DNA of 64,000 nt from Nitrospinaceae bacterium (GCA_029261595.1 JAJDAZ010000068.1:62001-126000), one strand, 5' to 3'. Counted from the stretch's first letter, positions 15,777 through 26,983 are shown. Numbers and translations: made by a program. The notes: generated by a model from the letters alone, not told the origin.

Positions 15777-16190
15777 ATGACGGCAAAAAGTAAAAGAGAT
15801 GACACCGACCAATGCGAAAAATGTTTGCCGGCCTATTGCTGCAATTACTTCGCTTTCGGATTGGACGAACCGGAAACCCGGAAGGATTATGAAAGCCTGC
15901 TGTGGAAGCTGGCCCATGAGAAAGTTTCGATTTATATCTACCGCAATTCCTGGTACATCATGATCCACACCCGGTGCAATTTTTTGACCATCGACAACAA
16001 ATGCGGCATTTACGAAACCCGTCCTTATATGTGCCGGGAGCACAGCACCGAAAACTGTGAATACACAGGTTCCGACTATGGCTTCACCGAGCATTTCAAA
16101 AGTTACGACGATTTATTGATCTGGCTCAAAGAGAACACAAATTTCCGGTTCAAGCAAAAGGCCACCGGCGTTCCGGCCAATATTCTGTAG
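15777..16190 (+). CDS. YkgJ-family cysteine cluster protein
   Basis: 137 residues. It carries the cysteine pattern of the YkgJ (zinc- or iron-cluster) family: C13-x-x-C16 and C21-C22 near the N-terminus, then R-C-N-F-L, K-C-G-I-Y-E-T-R-P-x-x-C-R and a later Cys in E-N-C-E-Y. The C-x-I-Y-x-x-R-P-x-x-C-R motif is the family hallmark. The cluster type and biochemical role of the family are poorly known. AAGGAA lies 8 nt before the ATG. It is convergent with the ribosomal operon that ends 66 bp away. Confidence 0.87.
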   Translation: MTAKSKRDDTDQCEKCLPAYCCNYFAFGLDEPETRKDYESLLWKLAHEKVSIYIYRNSWYIMIHTRCNFLTIDNKCGIYETRPYMCREHSTENCEYTGSDYGFTEHFKSYDDLLIWLKENTNFRFKQKATGVPANIL

Positions 16191-16235
16191 GAAATCAATG
16201 GGGAAACCCTGTAGGATGGCAGGGGGTCACGGGAC

Positions 16236-16266
16236 AAAAAAGAAAAGGAGTGGCTCTATTCCTTTT
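16236..16266 (-). terminator. Probable terminator of the ribosomal block
   Basis: On the minus strand AAAAGGA (complement of 16260-16266) can pair with TCCTTTT (complement of 16243-16249) around a 10-nt loop, followed by T6. The stem includes the last codons of rplQ. The stem is AT-rich and therefore weak, but it stands exactly where the long operon must stop. Confidence 0.5.
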
Positions 16267-16834
16267 TATCTTTTTTATCCGTCGTTTCTTTTTCAGGGGC
16301 GGGGGTCTTTTTCACTTCCGCTTTTTTTGCGGCGGGCTTCTCACCTTTGGCGGTATCCGCCTTGGCTTTCGGCTCTGTCTTTTTCGCCGGTTTTTTATCA
16401 GCGGATTTGGCGGTAGTTTTAGCCGGAGTTTCTTTCTTGGCCTTGGCTTTTCCTTTAGCCGGTTTTTCCGGCGCTTTTTCAGCTTCAACCAATTCAATGA
16501 AGGCCATCGGCGCGGCGTCGCCTTTTCTGTTCCCGATCTTTATGATGCGCGTGTAACCGCCATTTCTGGTGGCAAAACGCTCGGCAATAGGACCAAAAAG
16601 TTTCTTGAGCGCTTCCTTCTCCTGCACGGTACGAAACGCCAGACGCCGGGCGTGGAGCGTTCCCTTCTTGCCAAGGGTGATGGTTTTTTCTGCTTTGCTA
16701 CGCAATTCCTTGGCTTTGGCAAGGGTCGTACGGATCCTTTCCCGCGTGATCAGGGCTGTCACAAGATTGCGAAACAAAGCTTTCCTGTGCGCGGAGGTAC
16801 GTCCAAATTTTCTGCCGGCTTTTAAATGACGCAT
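16256..16834 (-). CDS. rplQ: 50S ribosomal protein L17 with long C-terminal tail
   Basis: 192 residues against about 115-130 in most bacteria. Residues 1 to about 117 are ordinary L17 ([12 protein letters not shown] start; ending A-F-I-E-L-V). L17 binds 23S rRNA domain III near the peptide exit tunnel. The extra ~75 residues are almost only Lys, Ala, Pro, Glu, Thr and Asp, low complexity and surely disordered. It is the last gene of the operon, after rpoA. The minus-strand frame codes; an overlapping plus-strand frame of similar length is a shadow. Confidence 0.96.
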   Translation of the reverse strand: MRHLKAGRKFGRTSAHRKALFRNLVTALITRERIRTTLAKAKELRSKAEKTITLGKKGTLHARRLAFRTVQEKEALKKLFGPIAERFATRNGGYTRIIKIGNRKGDAAPMAFIELVEAEKAPEKPAKGKAKAKKETPAKTTAKSADKKPAKKTEPKAKADTAKGEKPAAKKAEVKKTPAPEKETTDKKDKKE

Positions 16835-16977
16835 GGAACTTTTTGATCTCCAGAAAGTGGTCAGCGTGACGCTGGACCAAATGTTTACGCACGATAGGTT
16901 TATAAAAAATTTATCGTTTTACAATAATCAAAAGCTTCTTGAGGGACTCGTGTGCGTGTTCGCCCTCTACGGAGAAG

Positions 16978-18006
16978 TCATCCCACCAGATCGGTTTCAA
17001 CTTCCTTCTTTTTTCTCACCTGGCTAATTTGTTTTAAATCTTCCTCATCGATCTTAATTCCCAGGTGCAGTCCCATATCTTCAAGAATTTCCTTGATTTC
17101 ATTCAAGGATTTTCTGCCGAAGTTGCGGGTTCTCAGCATTTCCCCATCGGTTTTTTGAACCAGCTCCGCGATGGTCTGGATGTTGGCATTTTTCAGGCAA
17201 TTGTAGGAGCGGACCGAAAGTTCCAGCTCTTCCACACATTTCGCCAGATTGCTGAGGACTTTCTGTTTCTTTTCATCCACCTGCGGTTGCACGGGTTCGG
17301 GCTCTTCATCAAAGTTGATGAAAATCTGCATGTGGTCCTTCACGATTTTGGCCGCATGCGCCACCGCGTCGTCCGGGGTGATCCCGCCATTGGTCCACAA
17401 CTCCATGACCAGCTGATCGAAATCCGTGGATTGCTCCACCCGGGTCTTTTCGACGAAGTAGGTTACTTTTTCGATGGGTGAATAAATGGCGTCGATGGGA
17501 ATCATCTGAACCGATTCATCTTCCAGGTCCTGTTTTTCGGAAGGGACATAGCCGCGTCCCTTACGGACGATCATCTCCACATCCAGGGCGCCGTTTTGAT
17601 CAATCGTTGCAATTGGGTGCTCCGGATTCAAAACCGTGACATCCGGATCGGAGGTGATATCCGCCGCCGTCACCACGCCGGGCGTGTCCTTTTTTATGTA
17701 AATTCTTTTGTCGGACGCTTCCCCGTTTAATTTCAGGTTCACCTGTTTCAGATTGAGAATGATTTCGGTGACGTCTTCCAGAACTCCGGGGATGGAAGAA
17801 AATTCATGATAGATGCCTTCAAATTTTACCCCGACGATCGCCGCTCCTTCAATGGAAGAAAGCAACATCCGGCGCAACGAATTGCCGATGGTCACTCCAA
17901 ATCCTCTTTCAAAAGGACCTGCGATAAACTTTCCGTAATGCGATGTTTTTTCTTTTTTGTCGAATTCCAAACGCTTGGGCTTGACAATACCCTGGGCTGT
18001 ATACAT
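16978..18006 (-). CDS. rpoA: RNA polymerase subunit alpha
   Basis: 342 residues, normal length. The N-terminal domain (dimerisation, binding of beta and beta') contains [11 protein letters not shown] near 42-52 and the usual [12 protein letters not shown] linker rich in Glu and Pro spans about 232-250. The C-terminal domain (promoter UP-element and activator contacts) has [12 protein letters not shown]-x-A-N-I and [11 protein letters not shown]. It lies between rpsD and rplQ as in most bacteria. Confidence 0.98.
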   Translation of the reverse strand: MYTAQGIVKPKRLEFDKKEKTSHYGKFIAGPFERGFGVTIGNSLRRMLLSSIEGAAIVGVKFEGIYHEFSSIPGVLEDVTEIILNLKQVNLKLNGEASDKRIYIKKDTPGVVTAADITSDPDVTVLNPEHPIATIDQNGALDVEMIVRKGRGYVPSEKQDLEDESVQMIPIDAIYSPIEKVTYFVEKTRVEQSTDFDQLVMELWTNGGITPDDAVAHAAKIVKDHMQIFINFDEEPEPVQPQVDEKKQKVLSNLAKCVEELELSVRSYNCLKNANIQTIAELVQKTDGEMLRTRNFGRKSLNEIKEILEDMGLHLGIKIDEEDLKQISQVRKKKEVETDLVG

Positions 18007-18090
18007 GTAGCCTCCGGTGCTTTATCTAATTATGCATTCAATTTATTTACTATAAATAAATGATCAAACAAAATATCTAATAGAGATTTG

Positions 18091-18717
18091 TTACCTGGAA
18101 TAAAGCTCGACAATCAATTGTTCTTCAACAGGAATGGCGACATCTTCTCTGGTCGGCAAGGACTGGACCAGACCTTGTTTGCTATCCGGGTCAAAGGAAA
18201 GCCAATGTGGCAACGTTTTTTCCTTCGCCCGCTCCAGTGCTTTTTTAATGGAAGCCTTGCCAAGCTTCCTTTCACTGGGAGAGATCACATCGCCTTTTTT
18301 AACAATGTACGAAGGAATGTTGACGCGCTTCCCATTGACCATAAAATGGTTGTGGCTGATCATCTGCCTGGCCGCGTTCCTGGATTCTCCCAGGCCCATG
18401 CGGTAGACGACATTGTCCAGCCTGGACTCCAGTTTCTGTAACAGATTTTCACCCGTGACCCCTTTTGCCCTATCCGCCGCGGCAAAATAGATTCTGAATT
18501 GTTTTTCCAATACTCCATAAAACCGTTTGACTTTCTGTTTCTCTCGAAGCTGAACCCCGTATTCGGAAAATTTCTTTCGGCCTTGTCCATGTTGACCGGG
18601 AAGGTAGGCTCTCCGGTCAATGGCGCACTTGGCCGTCTCGCATCGGGTTGCCTTCAGGAATAGTTTAACTCCTTCTCTGCGGCACAAACGACAAACAGAA
18701 TCCGTATATCTTGCCAA
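18091..18717 (-). CDS. rpsD: 30S ribosomal protein S4 (cysteine-containing form)
   Basis: 208 residues. It is a 16S rRNA primary binder and assembly initiator. The N-terminus has the zinc-type cysteines C9-x-x-C12 and C26/C31, and the S4 RNA-binding domain starts near [12 protein letters not shown]. The start is TTG (complement of 18715-18717) giving M-A-R-Y-T, with GGGAG 7 nt upstream. It lies between rpsK and rpoA. Confidence 0.98.
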   Translation of the reverse strand: MARYTDSVCRLCRREGVKLFLKATRCETAKCAIDRRAYLPGQHGQGRKKFSEYGVQLREKQKVKRFYGVLEKQFRIYFAAADRAKGVTGENLLQKLESRLDNVVYRMGLGESRNAARQMISHNHFMVNGKRVNIPSYIVKKGDVISPSERKLGKASIKKALERAKEKTLPHWLSFDPDSKQGLVQSLPTREDVAIPVEEQLIVELYSR

Positions 18718-18748
18718 AATTTTTCTCCCGTAAATAAATAGTTGTTCT

Positions 18749-19141
18749 TTAAACTCTTCGGCGTTTCCTGGGTCGACACCCGTTGTGAGGAATCGGAGTT
18801 TTATCGCGAATCACCAGAATTTCCATGCCCGCAGCCTGCAATGACCGAATGGCGGATTCCCGTCCCGGCCCTGGGCCTCGTACATGAACTTCCAGTTTTC
18901 TCATGCCCATATCGCGGGCTTTTTGAGCGGCTTTTTCCGCCGCCACCTGGGCCGCAAATGGGGTGCTTTTTCTGGACCCCTTGAAACCCTGCGCCCCGGC
19001 GCTGGACCAGGAAACCACATTGCCTGCGGTATCGCTTAAGGTCACCAGGGTATTATTAAACGTGGCCTGAATATGGGCGATTCCCGTCTCCGGAACCGTC
19101 TTCTGCTTCTTCTTACCGCCTTTGGCTTTACCTTTATCCAT
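18749..19141 (-). CDS. rpsK: 30S ribosomal protein S11
   Basis: 130 residues. It is a platform protein that helps form the mRNA exit site. Typical motifs: [35 protein letters not shown], and the end [11 protein letters not shown]. The N-terminal ~17 residues are Lys/Gly-rich as in other species. ATG start. It is 17 bp after rpsM. Confidence 0.98.
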   Translation of the reverse strand: MDKGKAKGGKKKQKTVPETGIAHIQATFNNTLVTLSDTAGNVVSWSSAGAQGFKGSRKSTPFAAQVAAEKAAQKARDMGMRKLEVHVRGPGPGRESAIRSLQAAGMEILVIRDKTPIPHNGCRPRKRRRV

Positions 19142-19158
19142 TTCCAGTTCCTTTTAGA

Positions 19159-19533
19159 TTATTTTTTGGACGCCCTGGCCCCGACCGTTTTCTTGGGACC
19201 TTTACGCGTTCTGGCATTTGTGTGAGACCGCTGGCCCCGTACGGGCAACCCCTTGCGATGGCGCAGCCCCCGGTAGCTTCCGATGTCCATGAGCCTTTTG
19301 ATGGCCATGCTGACATCCCGGCGCATGTCGCCTTCCACTTCGTAATCCTCGGAGATAATCGAACGGATTCGGGACACTTCATCCTCGGTCAGGTCTTTCA
19401 TCCGGATGTCTTCTGACACCTGGGCCTTTGCCAGAATCTGCTTGGACGATGGTTTTCCTATCCCGAAAATATAGGTCAACGCAATAACCGCTCGTTTATC
19501 CCTCGGAATGTCTATTCCCGAAATTCTTGCCAC
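19159..19533 (-). CDS. rpsM: 30S ribosomal protein S13
   Basis: 124 residues. It forms bridges between the subunits at the head of 30S and contacts P-site tRNA through its basic tail. Motifs: [40 protein letters not shown]. The start codon is GTG with AAGGAG 5 nt upstream. It follows rpmJ. Confidence 0.98.
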   Translation of the reverse strand: MARISGIDIPRDKRAVIALTYIFGIGKPSSKQILAKAQVSEDIRMKDLTEDEVSRIRSIISEDYEVEGDMRRDVSMAIKRLMDIGSYRGLRHRKGLPVRGQRSHTNARTRKGPKKTVGARASKK

Positions 19534-19596
19534 GATCTCTCCTTTTTCCTGTCGTTAGTGGAGGGGAGGAAAACACCCAACCACTCGATTCAAAGT

Positions 19597-19710
19597 TTAA
19601 CCCTGCCGTTGCTTGTGCTTGGGGTTTGAACACAACACACGCACAACACCGCGCCTTCGGATCACTTTACATTTATTGCATATAGGTTTTACTGAGGCTC
19701 TGACTTTCAT
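19597..19710 (-). CDS. rpmJ: 50S ribosomal protein L36 (zinc form, 37 aa)
   Basis: 37 residues, exactly the family length. It is a small zinc-binding protein of the 50S subunit. The protein starts M-K-V-R-A-S-V-K and has the metal ligands C11, C14 and C27 and His32 (C-x-x-C ... C-x-x-x-x-H). The ATG is the complement of 19708-19710 and the TAA the complement of 19597-19599. It sits between infA and rpsM, the standard place. Confidence 0.96.
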   Translation of the reverse strand: MKVRASVKPICNKCKVIRRRGVVRVLCSNPKHKQRQG

Positions 19711-19740
19711 GGTATTGACCGAGTGATTTGATTCATTATT

Positions 19741-19959
19741 TTATTTATACCGATAGGTGATCCGCCCACGGGTCAGATCATAAGGCGAAAGCTGAACCTT
19801 TACCTTATCTCCTGAAAGAATGCGGATAAAATGCATCCTCATTTTCCCCGATATGTGAGCCAGAATTTTATGGCCGTTATCGAGTTCCACTCTAAACATC
19901 GCGTTGGGCAGAGGTTCTAAAACCGTGCCTTCGACTTCAATGGATTCTTCTTTAGACAT
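19741..19959 (-). CDS. infA: Translation initiation factor IF-1
   Basis: 72 residues from the ATG at 19959, the standard length; a longer frame upstream overlaps adk and is not used. It is an OB-fold protein that occupies the 30S A site during initiation. Motifs: [26 protein letters not shown] and the end [15 protein letters not shown]. It begins 2 bp after the adk stop. No map gene lies between adk and infA, unlike in many bacteria. Confidence 0.97.
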   Translation of the reverse strand: MSKEESIEVEGTVLEPLPNAMFRVELDNGHKILAHISGKMRMHFIRILSGDKVKVQLSPYDLTRGRITYRYK

Positions 19960-19961
19960 AT

Positions 19962-20603
19962 TCAGGATACCAACGCGCAAACTTGGGAAAAAATTTCATC
20001 CACGGAGCCTCTGCCTTCCAAAGTTTTCAAATTCCCCCGTTTTCTATAATAATCCTTGAGCGGGGCCGTTTCATTGTCATACACCTCAAGACGCTTGAGG
20101 ATGGTTTCTTTATTGTCGTCCGGTCGTTGGTAAAGCTCGTGCCCGCAATGATCGCAGACCCCTCTTTTTCTGGGAGGCCGGGTCTCATCGTGAAACATGG
20201 CCCCGCAATCCAAACAGGACCGCCTTCCGGTCAAACGAACGGTGAGTTCGTTGAGGTCCACTTCAAAATCGATCACCGCATCGATGTCCAGCTTCATTTC
20301 CTCAAGGGTTTCGCTGAGCTTTTCGGCCTGCACGATGGTCCTTGGAAACCCGTCCAGAATAAACCCGCAGGCGCAATCGTCTTCTTTTATCTTCTCTTTG
20401 ATGAGCTCGATGACAATCTCATCCGGAACCAGCTGACCATCGCCCATATAGGCTTTGGCTTTTTTCCCAAGCGGCGTGTCATTGCCCACCGCCTTCCTCA
20501 AAATATCGCCTGTGGAAATTTGAGGGATGCCGAATTTCTCTTCCAGCATCTTGGCTTGCGTTCCCTTGCCCGCGCCTGGGGGACCCAATAAGATCAACCT
20601 CAT
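19962..20603 (-). CDS. adk: Adenylate kinase (zinc-type LID)
   Basis: 213 residues. It interconverts AMP, ADP and ATP. The P-loop [10 protein letters not shown] is at 7-16; AMP-site residues are in I-S-T-G-D and D-G-F-P-R-T. The LID carries four Cys (C-L-D-C-G ... C-D-H-C-G), the zinc-binding form. It lies between secY and infA. Confidence 0.97.
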   Translation of the reverse strand: MRLILLGPPGAGKGTQAKMLEEKFGIPQISTGDILRKAVGNDTPLGKKAKAYMGDGQLVPDEIVIELIKEKIKEDDCACGFILDGFPRTIVQAEKLSETLEEMKLDIDAVIDFEVDLNELTVRLTGRRSCLDCGAMFHDETRPPRKRGVCDHCGHELYQRPDDNKETILKRLEVYDNETAPLKDYYRKRGNLKTLEGRGSVDEIFSQVCALVS

Positions 20604-20606
20604 GGA

Positions 20607-21922
<1,316 letters not shown>

Positions 21923-21923
<1 letters not shown>

Positions 21924-22363
21924 TAAACGGTCACAGCCTTTCCACCGGATTTCTCAATTTGCTCTTTGGCGGATTTACTGAATTTATGCGCATGCACCGT
22001 GATGGACCGCGTCAGATCACTGTTTCCTAATATCTTGACGGCCTGAGGTTTTTTGATCAACCCATGTTCCTTCATCACTTCCGGGGTGATGGGAAGATCG
22101 CCTGTGATTGCCTCCAATCTAACGAGATCAACTATTTCATATTCTTTTCTGAATATATTGGTGAACCCCCGTTTGGGAACGCGCCGGTACAAAGGCATCT
22201 GACCCCCTTCAAACCAGGGATGCGGTTTTCCTCCGGACCGGGATTTTTGCCCCTTTTGTCCTTTTCCACAGGTCTTGCCGGTTCCCGATCCGCGGCCACG
22301 GCCAACCCGTTTAGGGTTTTTGCGATCTCCAGGAGCTCTTTTTAAACTGGATAATTTAATCAT
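21923..22363 (-). CDS. rplO: 50S ribosomal protein L15
   Basis: 146 residues. It binds 23S rRNA late in 50S assembly. The Gly/Arg/Lys-rich N-terminus (R-V-G-R-G-R-G-S-G-T-G-K-T-C-G-K-G-Q-K-G-Q) is diagnostic. It directly follows rpsE; the gap of about 50 bp has no room for rpmD (L30), which normally sits here. Confidence 0.98.
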
Positions 22364-22412
22364 GGGTTTTCTTTAACCGTTCTTACTGAATTTCAATGTT
22401 TTATCCTGGGCT

Positions 22413-22913
22413 TTACTTTGCCGCTTTAGCGGCAACCGATGTGCCTCGCATTTTTGCAAAATCTTTGGCGTCGCGAAGGTCCATCAACCCTTGAATCGTG
22501 GCTTTGACCACATTATGAGGGTTGTTGGTTCGAATACATTTAGTCAAAACATCCCGAACCCCCACGGCTTCCAACACAGCTCTGACCGCGCCGCCCGCAA
22601 TCATTCCGGTACCGCGGGATGCAGGTTTCAACAACACCCTGCCGGCTCCGTAGGCGCCGATGACTTCATGAGGTATGGTGGATCCATCCAAGCTGACATG
22701 AACCAAGCTCTTTTTTGCTTTTTCCACACCTTTTCGAATGGCTTCAGGAACTTCGTTAGCCTTACCCAATCCCCAGCCAACCTCGCCTTCACGGTTTCCG
22801 ACCACAACCAGAGCGCTGAAACTAAAACGCCGACCTCCTTTGACTACCTTGGCCACTCGGTTGATCTTGACTACCTTGTCGACAAAATCCTGCTTGTTAT
22901 CATGTTGTGCCAA
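22413..22913 (-). CDS. rpsE: 30S ribosomal protein S5
   Basis: 166 residues from a TTG start at 22913, chosen because GGAGG lies 5 nt upstream; a second TTG four codons earlier overlaps that SD and is rejected. It is a decoding-centre protein that influences fidelity. Motifs: [29 protein letters not shown], and [21 protein letters not shown]. It lies between rplR and rplO. Confidence 0.97.
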   Translation of the reverse strand: MAQHDNKQDFVDKVVKINRVAKVVKGGRRFSFSALVVVGNREGEVGWGLGKANEVPEAIRKGVEKAKKSLVHVSLDGSTIPHEVIGAYGAGRVLLKPASRGTGMIAGGAVRAVLEAVGVRDVLTKCIRTNNPHNVVKATIQGLMDLRDAKDFAKMRGTSVAAKAAK

Positions 22914-22982
22914 TGAAACCTCCAATAATCCGTCTGCAATTCCTCATTCAAGACGAACCGCTCCGGACTGCACCGGGCGGAT

Positions 22983-23348
22983 TTAAAATTGTATGCCCTT
23001 TTCCCGAACCGCATCGGCGAGGGCTTTCACCCTGCCCGTGTAATGAAACCCATTGCGATCGTAATAGACTTCCTTGATTCCCTGACTCAAAGCCTTCTCC
23101 CCCAGCAGGGTTCCCACCACCGTCGCAGCCTGGACGTTGCCTCCAGCTTTCAATTTTTCTTTAAAAGCCGGCGACACACTGGATTCCGCGACCAGGGTCT
23201 TGCCTGCCCGGTCATCAATAATTTGAGCGTAAATATGCTTTGAGCTTCTAAAAACAGATAACCTGAGCCGTTCCTGACCCACTTGAATCTTGCGCTTGAT
23301 TCTCTGTTTTCGATTGACTCTTAAGCGTTGTCTTTCAGCGGTTTTCAT
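22983..23348 (-). CDS. rplR: 50S ribosomal protein L18
   Basis: 121 residues. It binds 5S rRNA together with L5. Motifs: R-L-R-L-S-V-F-R-S-S-K-H-I-Y-A-Q-I-I-D-D, and Y-Y-D-R-N-G-F-H-Y-T-G-R-V-K-A-L-A-D-A. It starts 8 bp after rplF ends. Confidence 0.98.
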   Translation of the reverse strand: MKTAERQRLRVNRKQRIKRKIQVGQERLRLSVFRSSKHIYAQIIDDRAGKTLVAESSVSPAFKEKLKAGGNVQAATVVGTLLGEKALSQGIKEVYYDRNGFHYTGRVKALADAVREKGIQF

Positions 23349-23356
23349 AAATTTTT

Positions 23357-23908
23357 TTAACCCTTCGCACCTATAGCCGCTTTACCAGCTTTTCTAATGA
23401 TTCTTTCGGTTGAATACATGACCCCTTTGCCCTTATACGGTTCCGGTGGCCTGAGACTGCGGATTTCCGCCGCGGTCTGTCCGACTTTTTCTTTGTCCAT
23501 TCCCTTCACTACAATCGTGTTCTTTTTTGAATCCACTTCAAACTCCACCCCATCGACAGGCTTATACTCGATGGGGTGCGAAAACCCAAGGTTGAGCGTC
23601 AAATTTTTTCCCTTGAGCTCCACCCGGTAACCCACGCCCACGATATTGAGCTGTTTGGAGAACCCATTGGTGACGCCGGTGACCATGTTGTTGATCAGCG
23701 TCCGGGTGAGACCATGCAGGGATCGGTCCATCCTGCCATCCGTCGGACGGATGACCCGAATTTCGCCATCCTCAATTTCAATTTTCATATTGGAATGCAA
23801 ATTCCGCTGAAGCTGACCTTTAGGGCCTTTGACCCGAAATGTCCCCCCTTCAGATTTGACATCCACCCCGGAGGGTATCTTTACTGGCTGTTTTCCAATG
23901 CGCGACAT
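23357..23908 (-). CDS. rplF: 50S ribosomal protein L6
   Basis: 183 residues with the two repeated L6 domains. It lies near the factor-binding site of 50S. Motifs: S-R-I-G-K-Q-P-V-K-I-P, V-K-G-P-K-G-Q-L, and the C-terminal P-E-P-Y-K-G-K-G-V ... R-K-A-G-K. It lies 10 bp after rpsH. Confidence 0.98.
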   Translation of the reverse strand: MSRIGKQPVKIPSGVDVKSEGGTFRVKGPKGQLQRNLHSNMKIEIEDGEIRVIRPTDGRMDRSLHGLTRTLINNMVTGVTNGFSKQLNIVGVGYRVELKGKNLTLNLGFSHPIEYKPVDGVEFEVDSKKNTIVVKGMDKEKVGQTAAEIRSLRPPEPYKGKGVMYSTERIIRKAGKAAIGAKG

Positions 23909-23918
23909 AATTATTTAT

Positions 23919-24314
23919 TTACCATACGAAACCCAGCACTTCGCCGCCAATGCCTTTTTCTTTGCATTCTCGATCGGTGACTACGCCGGAAGAGGTGGAA
24001 ATGATCGCGGTTCCCAAACCGTTGAGTACGCGGGGTATTTTCTCGTGCCCGACATAGGACCGACGGCCGGGTTTACTGATTCGCTTGATACCGGTGATCA
24101 CGGGATTGTCATCATGATATTTCAGATAAACCCGTAAAATACCCTGTTTATCATCCTCGTAATTCCGAAAATTCTGGATATACCCTTCTTCTTTCAGAAT
24201 CTCAACGATCCGCACTTTCATGCGTGAACTTGGAATATCAATTTTACTGTGTCCGACCATCAGACCATTTCGAATGCGTGTGAAAAGGTCGGCAATGGGA
24301 TCTGTCATAGACAT
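23919..24314 (-). CDS. rpsH: 30S ribosomal protein S8
   Basis: 131 residues. It is a primary 16S rRNA binder of the central domain and often a translational regulator of the spc operon. Motifs: [25 protein letters not shown] and [18 protein letters not shown]. It lies between rpsN and rplF. Confidence 0.98.
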   Translation of the reverse strand: MSMTDPIADLFTRIRNGLMVGHSKIDIPSSRMKVRIVEILKEEGYIQNFRNYEDDKQGILRVYLKYHDDNPVITGIKRISKPGRRSYVGHEKIPRVLNGLGTAIISTSSGVVTDRECKEKGIGGEVLGFVW

Positions 24315-24354
24315 TTTTTAAAGCATCTCCCCAATGATTATAAAGGTTTACCCT

Positions 24355-24540
24355 TTACCAGCTGGCTTTGGTCACGCCAGGAATCTCGCCCCTGAGCGCT
24401 CGCTCCCGAAAACAAATACGGCACATGCCGAACTTGCGAAGAAAACCACGTGGCCTGCCACAGACCCGGCACCGGCTATAATTTCTAACCGCAAACTTAG
24501 GCACCCTTTTGTTTTTTGCGATCAATGATTTTTTTGCCAT
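24355..24540 (-). CDS. rpsN: 30S ribosomal protein S14, zinc-binding short form
   Basis: 61 residues: the short zinc form (type Z), not the ~100-residue cysteine-free form. Zinc ligands C24-x-x-C27 and C40-x-x-C43 are intact, and the end is G-V-T-K-A-S-W. It is part of the 30S head. It lies between rplE and rpsH. Confidence 0.97.
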   Translation of the reverse strand: MAKKSLIAKNKRVPKFAVRNYSRCRVCGRPRGFLRKFGMCRICFRERALRGEIPGVTKASW

Positions 24541-24588
24541 AACCCCTAATTCCTGCCAATAGTTATTGTAATACTAAAAAAGTAAACC

Positions 24589-25128
24589 CTACTTTCGCAA
24601 AGGGAGCCCTAATGTTTTGAGTAAACATCTTCCCTCTTCATCCGTCCTGGCTGAAGTGCAGATGGTAACATTCATGCCCTTGATATGATCAATCTTGTCA
24701 TAATTGATTTCCGGAAAAATCAATTGTTCCTTAACGCCAACCGTGTAATTGCCCCGCCCATCAAATGCTTTCGGAGGAAGTCCTTTAAAGTCACGCACCC
24801 TTGGCAGAGAGAACGACACGAACCTTTCAAAAAATTCATACATTCGATGGCCGCGCATGGTCACGCAAACGCCTATGGGAACCCCTTCTCTCAGCTTGAA
24901 ATTTGAGATGGCTTTTTTCGCCCGGGTCACCACCGGTTTTTGCCCGGTGATCAGTTTCAACTGTTCGACTCCTGCCTCAATCAGCTTGGCGTTCTGCAGG
25001 GCCTCACCCAGCCCCATATTGACCACAACCTTCACCAGCCGGGGAACCTGCATGACATTTTTAAGCCCAAGTTCCTTTTGAACCTGCGCTTGATATTTTT
25101 CTTTAAACCGGGTTTCCAGATTCGACAT
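24589..25128 (-). CDS. rplE: 50S ribosomal protein L5
   Basis: 179 residues. It binds 5S rRNA and contacts P-site tRNA. Motifs: [37 protein letters not shown] and the conserved [15 protein letters not shown]. It starts 1 bp after rplX ends. Confidence 0.98.
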   Translation of the reverse strand: MSNLETRFKEKYQAQVQKELGLKNVMQVPRLVKVVVNMGLGEALQNAKLIEAGVEQLKLITGQKPVVTRAKKAISNFKLREGVPIGVCVTMRGHRMYEFFERFVSFSLPRVRDFKGLPPKAFDGRGNYTVGVKEQLIFPEINYDKIDHIKGMNVTICTSARTDEEGRCLLKTLGLPLRK

Positions 25129-25129
25129 A

Positions 25130-25468
25130 TTAAACCTTATCCATCACTTCTTCACATTTTACGCAAACGCGGACGCGCTTTCCGTCTTCCAGTTTCTTTC
25201 GCTTGACGCGAACCCCTTTGCCGCATTTATCACAATACAAAGCGACATTTGAAATATTCATTTTGCCTTCGCGCTCGACAATGCCCGCCTGCTGAGTTTT
25301 CCCATCGCCCTTCATGTGGCGTTTGAACATATTCAGCTTTTCAACGAGGATGCGATTTTCCTGTGGCAGTAAAGAGAGCACCTTACCTTTTTTGCCCTTC
25401 TCGCGCCCGGAAATGACCTGGACGATATCGTCTTTTTTAATTTTCGTTTTTACTGAGAACCCCTGCAT
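25130..25468 (-). CDS. rplX: 50S ribosomal protein L24 with zinc-ribbon-like C-terminus
   Basis: 112 residues from the ATG at 25468; a GTG one codon earlier is possible, and GGAGG serves both. The KOW motif ([20 protein letters not shown]) initiates 50S assembly. The C-terminus has two C-x-x-C pairs (C-D-K-C-G and C-V-K-C), the cysteine-bearing form of L24. Start and stop codons overlap with rplN (TGATG), pointing to coupling. Confidence 0.97.
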   Translation of the reverse strand: MQGFSVKTKIKKDDIVQVISGREKGKKGKVLSLLPQENRILVEKLNMFKRHMKGDGKTQQAGIVEREGKMNISNVALYCDKCGKGVRVKRKKLEDGKRVRVCVKCEEVMDKV

Positions 25469-25836
25469 CACAATACCTCCGGTGCCAGCGAAAGAATTTT
25501 CATGTATCTTTTGGCCCGCAATTCACGCGCCACGGGACCAAAAATTCGGGTTCCCAAGGGCTCCTTTGCGTCGTTGATCAACACTGCGGCATTGCTATCG
25601 AATTTGATGTAACTGCCTTCCGGCCGGCGCACTTCTTTTCGGGTGCGCACCACAACCGCTTTTTTCACTTCACCCTTTTTCAACGCACCATGGGGCTCTA
25701 CTTCTCTAAGAGCAACGACAATAATATCTCCGACTCTGGCGTAACGCCTGCGGGAGCCACCAAGCACCTTGATGCACTGCACCACTTTGGCACCTGAATT
25801 ATCCGCCACTTCAAGTACGGTTCTCAGCTGTATCAT
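25468..25836 (-). CDS. rplN: 50S ribosomal protein L14
   Basis: 122 residues, the family length. It sits at the subunit interface. Motifs: [28 protein letters not shown] and [11 protein letters not shown]. It overlaps rpsQ by 4 bp at the start and rplX at the end. Confidence 0.98.
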   Translation of the reverse strand: MIQLRTVLEVADNSGAKVVQCIKVLGGSRRRYARVGDIIVVALREVEPHGALKKGEVKKAVVVRTRKEVRRPEGSYIKFDSNAAVLINDAKEPLGTRIFGPVARELRAKRYMKILSLAPEVL

Positions 25837-26114
25837 TTCGCCTGCCCCTGTTCCACTAGATTGGCTGATTTAATGATCTCAATCAGACGCCAGCGCTTGT
25901 GCTTGCTGAGTGGCCGGGTTTCACACACACTCACAAAATCACCCGGCTGACACTCGTTTTTTTCGTCATGAATTTTGTATCGCTTGGTGGTCTTGACCAC
26001 CTTTTTAAACGTCGGATGGGAAAACTGGCGCACCACATTAATCACCGCCGTCTTGTCCATTTTATTGCTGACCACCGTCCCTGTCAGCGTTTTCTTGTTG
26101 ACTGCGCTTTTCAA
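25833..26114 (-). CDS. rpsQ: 30S ribosomal protein S17
   Basis: 93 residues. It is an OB-fold primary 16S binder. Motifs: [18 protein letters not shown][17 protein letters not shown] and [12 protein letters not shown]. The start codon is TTG with AAGGAG 6 nt upstream. An unusual 179-bp gap separates it from rpmC and may hold a promoter (26136-26164). Confidence 0.97.
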   Translation of the reverse strand: MKSAVNKKTLTGTVVSNKMDKTAVINVVRQFSHPTFKKVVKTTKRYKIHDEKNECQPGDFVSVCETRPLSKHKRWRLIEIIKSANLVEQGQAK

Positions 26115-26135
26115 AAGCTTCTCCTTAAATCCCCC

Positions 26136-26164
26136 AAGCTATTCGCCGAAGGGGCCACTGTCAA
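26136..26164 (-). promoter_or_regulatory. Possible internal promoter before rpsQ
   Basis: On the minus strand a perfect TTGACA (complement of 26159-26164) is followed after 17 bp by TAGCTT (complement of 26136-26141), a poor -10. It lies in the largest gap of the S10/spc cluster and would give a very short leader before rpsQ. Confidence 0.3.
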
Positions 26165-26293
26165 AAATCGTTCGCCTGAATAATGCTTACTGGTAACGAA
26201 AGTTAGTTCAATTCGGGTTCCGCGTCATGCAGGCCCCGTTAAATTATGCAATTTCCCAGGCGCCCAAAACCTTTTTTCGCGGCCCCTGCCTTC

Positions 26294-26554
26294 TCAGGAT
26301 TTTGACTCTTCCTTTTCAGCCTGTTCTTTTTCAGCCGGCTCTTTCGCCTCTTCGCCATCCGCGCCCTTTTGAGCTATTTCCTGCTGGATAGTTTTGATCC
26401 TCGCGATATCCCGGCGCATCAGCCGCAACCGCCCGGGATTTTCGATTTTTCCCGTCGCTAATTGAAACTTGAGGTTAAAAAACTCCTGTTTCAAATCATC
26501 GACCTTTTCCTGTCGCTCTTTTTCCGAGAGCTCTCTGACTTCCGATGCTTTCAT
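26294..26554 (-). CDS. rpmC: 50S ribosomal protein L29 with acidic tail
   Basis: 86 residues, against about 63-68 normally. Residues 1-62 are ordinary L29 ([34 protein letters not shown]), a helical hairpin at the tunnel exit that contacts trigger factor and SRP. The extra ~22 residues are Glu/Ala/Lys/Ser-rich and probably disordered. It follows rplP by 24 bp. Confidence 0.96.
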   Translation of the reverse strand: MKASEVRELSEKERQEKVDDLKQEFFNLKFQLATGKIENPGRLRLMRRDIARIKTIQQEIAQKGADGEEAKEPAEKEQAEKEESKS

Positions 26555-26578
26555 AATATTTCCAGCAAACGTTTTAAA

Positions 26579-26983
26579 TTATTTTGTAAGAAACCGCGTC
26601 GCCACCGGCAGTTTGTGGGCCGCCAACCGGAACGCCTCTTTAGCCACTGGTTCGGGAACCCCCTCCATCTCGTAGAGCACCCGGCCGGGCTTGATCACAG
26701 CCACCCAATATTCCGGATTGCCCTTACCTTTTCCCATGCGGGTCTCGGCAGGCTTCTTGGAAACCGGTTTGTCGGGAAAAATCCTCAGCCAGATTTTACC
26801 GCCGCGCTTAACATAGCGGGTCATCGCAATTCGGGCCGCCTCGATCTGCCGGTTGGTGATTCTACCGCACTCGGAAGCTTGAAGTCCAAACGAGCCGAAG
26901 CTCAAGGACCCACCGCGATACGCGGTTCCCCGCATCCGGCCTTTATGCCGCTTCCTGTATTTTACTTTCTTGGGCATCAACAT
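26579..26983 (-). CDS. rplP: 50S ribosomal protein L16
   Basis: 134 residues. It organises the A-site tRNA elbow region of 50S. Start [11 protein letters not shown] as in most bacteria; [17 protein letters not shown] is conserved. It lies between rpsC and rpmC. Confidence 0.98.
   Translation of the reverse strand: MLMPKKVKYRKRHKGRMRGTAYRGGSLSFGSFGLQASECGRITNRQIEAARIAMTRYVKRGGKIWLRIFPDKPVSKKPAETRMGKGKGNPEYWVAVIKPGRVLYEMEGVPEPVAKEAFRLAAHKLPVATRFLTK

Noticed and set aside
16250-16825. 191-codon plus-strand frame opposite rplQ
   Set aside because: Long only because the L17 tail is low-complexity Lys/Ala/Pro; its antisense reads as a Phe/Gly/Arg-rich shadow.
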